A stretch of DNA of 7,405 nucleotides from CAVPLM01 sp964497095 (lineage in GTDB: Bacteria; Actinomycetota; Thermoleophilia; RBG-16-64-13): NCBI GenBank assembly GCA_964497095.1, contig CAZCCL010000126.1:1-7405 (forward strand). The letters are read 5' to 3'. This document shows positions 6,686 to 7,405 of this stretch, piece by piece. A program made the position numbers and the translations under genes. Under the pieces are notes generated by a model that was not told the origin of the DNA, did not search any database, and was given only the letters and a program-made list of their open reading frames with translations. Each line of letters begins with the position of its first letter. Position 1 is the stretch's first letter.

Positions 6686-7083
6686 GACGAGCCGGCTCCT
6701 CCGAGGGCCGCGGCAGCGGCCCGCTGGTCCGCGAAGAGGGAGAAGCTTGGGTGGTCGATCAGACCGGTGATCTCCAGAAGGCGGCTGACCGCGGAGTTGG
6801 CCCCTACCACCCCGACCCCGAAAGATCCTTGGAAGCGTTTGACGGTCTCGAACATAAGGGATAGGCCGCCGCTGTCCATGTAGGCGAGGCCACTGAATTC
6901 CAAGAGAAGCCCGGCAGGGTCCTCCTTCAACTCCTCTTCGATGGCCTCGCGTAGGTGGCCGGCAGTGTCGTGATCGAGTTCCCCATTGACATAGATGAGG
7001 GGCGCACCCAGCCGGTATGAGACCTGCAGGTCAAGCGGAGACCCTGAGGCGTTCGAGCGCGGCGATCTGTCCTGGTCCACCAT
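6682..7083 (-). CDS. STAS-domain anti-sigma factor antagonist (RsbV/SpoIIAA-like)
   Basis: This is a 133-aa cytoplasmic STAS protein. The core runs from about residue 18 to 115, with ELDHDTAGHLREAI (35-48) and the phosphorylation-site motif LAYMDSGGLSLM (66-77). S71 is the expected phosphoacceptor. In partner switching, the unphosphorylated form binds the anti-sigma kinase and releases the sigma factor, and the downstream phosphatase regenerates that form. The ends are low-complexity: a polar N-terminus (1-17) and an Ala/Gly-rich tail after 120. The ATG is preceded by an exceptionally complete Shine-Dalgarno sequence, which suggests high expression. The gene is first in a two-gene minus-strand operon and is divergent from the DtxR-like gene across about 200 nt. 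The cognate kinase and sigma factor are not in the window. Confidence 0.93.
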   Translation of the reverse strand: MVDQDRSPRSNASGSPLDLQVSYRLGAPLIYVNGELDHDTAGHLREAIEEELKEDPAGLLLEFSGLAYMDSGGLSLMFETVKRFQGSFGVGVVGANSAVSRLLEITGLIDHPSFSLFADQRAAAAALGGAGSS

Positions 7084-7084
7084 C

Positions 7085-7095
7085 GATCACCTCCT
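7085..7095 (-). promoter_or_regulatory. Extended Shine-Dalgarno site of the STAS gene
   Basis: On the minus strand the bases read AGGAGGTGATC, ending 1 nt before the ATG. This is complementary over 11 nt to the conserved 3' end of bacterial 16S rRNA (GATCACCTCCT). The AGGAGG core is 6 nt from the start codon, an optimal spacing. Confidence 0.85.
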
Positions 7096-7223
7096 AGCGC
7101 ACGCGACTGCAACGAGTGTACCCGCTGCGGTCCGTTTCTGCTCTATCGTGTACGCGTGGGCAAGCCCCCGTGGTGTCGCTCCCCGATGCCTCATCGTCTC
7201 GGATAAGTGCCTGTACGATCTCC

Positions 7224-7252
7224 TTGCTAAGTTAGGAAGCTTGCACTAAAAT
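7224..7252 (+). promoter_or_regulatory. Predicted sigma-70-type promoter of the DtxR/MntR-like gene
   Basis: TTGCTA (7224-7229) and TAAAAT (7247-7252) are separated by 17 nt and match the -35 and -10 consensus at 4/6 and 5/6 positions. This local AT-rich stretch stands out in a GC-rich window. Transcription would start near 7259, giving a leader of about 28 nt before the ATG at 7287. This is a prediction from sequence only. Confidence 0.5.
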
Positions 7253-7265
7253 AGGAACGCCTAAC
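7231..7265 (+). promoter_or_regulatory. Candidate metal-repressor operator (TAGG/CCTA repeat cluster)
   Basis: GTTAGG at 7231-7236 is mirrored by CCTAAC at 7260-7265. TAGGAA occurs twice exactly 19 nt apart (7233-7238 and 7252-7257). TAGG-aacg-CCTA (7252-7263) is a perfect 4-bp inverted repeat. TTAGG/CCTAA half-sites are typical of DtxR/IdeR boxes, although no single 19-bp full consensus box is present. The cluster overlaps the predicted promoter spacer, -10 and start region, which suits autorepression by the downstream gene product. This is an inference. Confidence 0.35.
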
Positions 7266-7286
7266 AACCCTGTAAACCGGGGTATT

Positions 7287-7405
7287 ATGTTGATAGAAGA
7301 CTCACCGCGATCGAATGGGCAGACGGCGGTTCCGCCGGACGGCGAAGAGCTGAGCGCCAGCCAGGAGGACTATCTGGAGGCGATCCTCCAGTTGGAAAGG
7401 TCCTT
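7287..7405 (+). CDS. DtxR/MntR-family metal-dependent transcriptional regulator (partial, N-terminus only)
   Basis: Only 39 codons are in the window and the frame is open to its edge. After a polar 21-residue lead, residues 22-37 read LSASQEDYLEAILQLE, the characteristic first helix of the DtxR/MntR winged-helix family. D28 and E31 align with the Asp8 and Glu11 positions of Bacillus MntR, which are metal-site residues there. DtxR proper has Met at the equivalent of D28. This leans toward an MntR-like or mixed Mn/Fe sensor. The start ATG at 7287 has only a weak GGGG (7279-7282) before it, and a TTG at 7290 is an alternative. The family normally dimerises with bound Fe(II) or Mn(II) and represses metal-uptake or storage genes. 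With the helix-turn-helix and remaining ligands outside the window, the subfamily is uncertain. Confidence 0.8.
   Translation, partial: MLIEDSPRSNGQTAVPPDGEELSASQEDYLEAILQLERS

Noticed and set aside
7118..7123. GGGTAC on the minus strand as a stress-sigma (SigB/SigF-like) -10 element for the STAS gene
   Set aside because: No GTTT-type -35 element is found at the required distance upstream on that strand.

Overview
This is a GC-rich bacterial window with eight complete or nearly complete genes and one gene start at the right edge. A run of ten Ns at 1146-1155 marks a scaffold join, so this is draft or metagenome-derived sequence. The shorter, archaeal-type LeuC/LeuD pair, the actinobacterial-like first half of LeuB, the paired universal stress proteins and the SpoIIE/STAS signalling pair suggest a deep-branching actinobacterium or a related GC-rich phylum. 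That placement is an inference from protein character. No rRNA or other marker is present.

Layout. (1) 1-2924, plus strand: leuC (start outside the window, end disturbed by the N run), leuD and leuB. Together they encode the isomerisation and oxidative decarboxylation steps of leucine synthesis. (2) 3070-4991, plus strand: a stress cassette of an encapsulated-ferritin-like protein (EncFtn family, 99 aa), a DUF1003 two-helix membrane protein and two tandem universal stress proteins. (3) 4997-7083, minus strand: a STAS anti-sigma-factor antagonist followed, with a 4-nt overlap, by a membrane-anchored GAF-PP2C (SpoIIE-type) phosphatase. The phosphatase gene converges on the second usp gene with only 5 nt between the stop codons. 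(4) 7084-7286: a divergent regulatory region with a good promoter and a TAGG/CCTA repeat cluster reading rightward. (5) 7287-7405, plus strand: the first 39 codons of a DtxR/MntR-family metal-dependent repressor.

How it fits together. The leu genes are ordinary metabolism. The rest looks like stress and metal handling: an iron-binding EncFtn, ATP-type stress proteins, a partner-switching module that probably controls a sigma factor, and a metal-sensing repressor. The most unusual point is that the EncFtn keeps every known ferroxidase ligand position but has no encapsulin shell gene in this window and no recognisable cargo-loading tail. Two other points deserve checking. LeuB carries a Lys-Tyr pair where NAD-dependent relatives have Asp-Ile. 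The second universal stress protein has lost key ATP-site residues while its neighbour keeps them. No tRNA, rRNA, CRISPR array, insertion sequence or attachment site was found.
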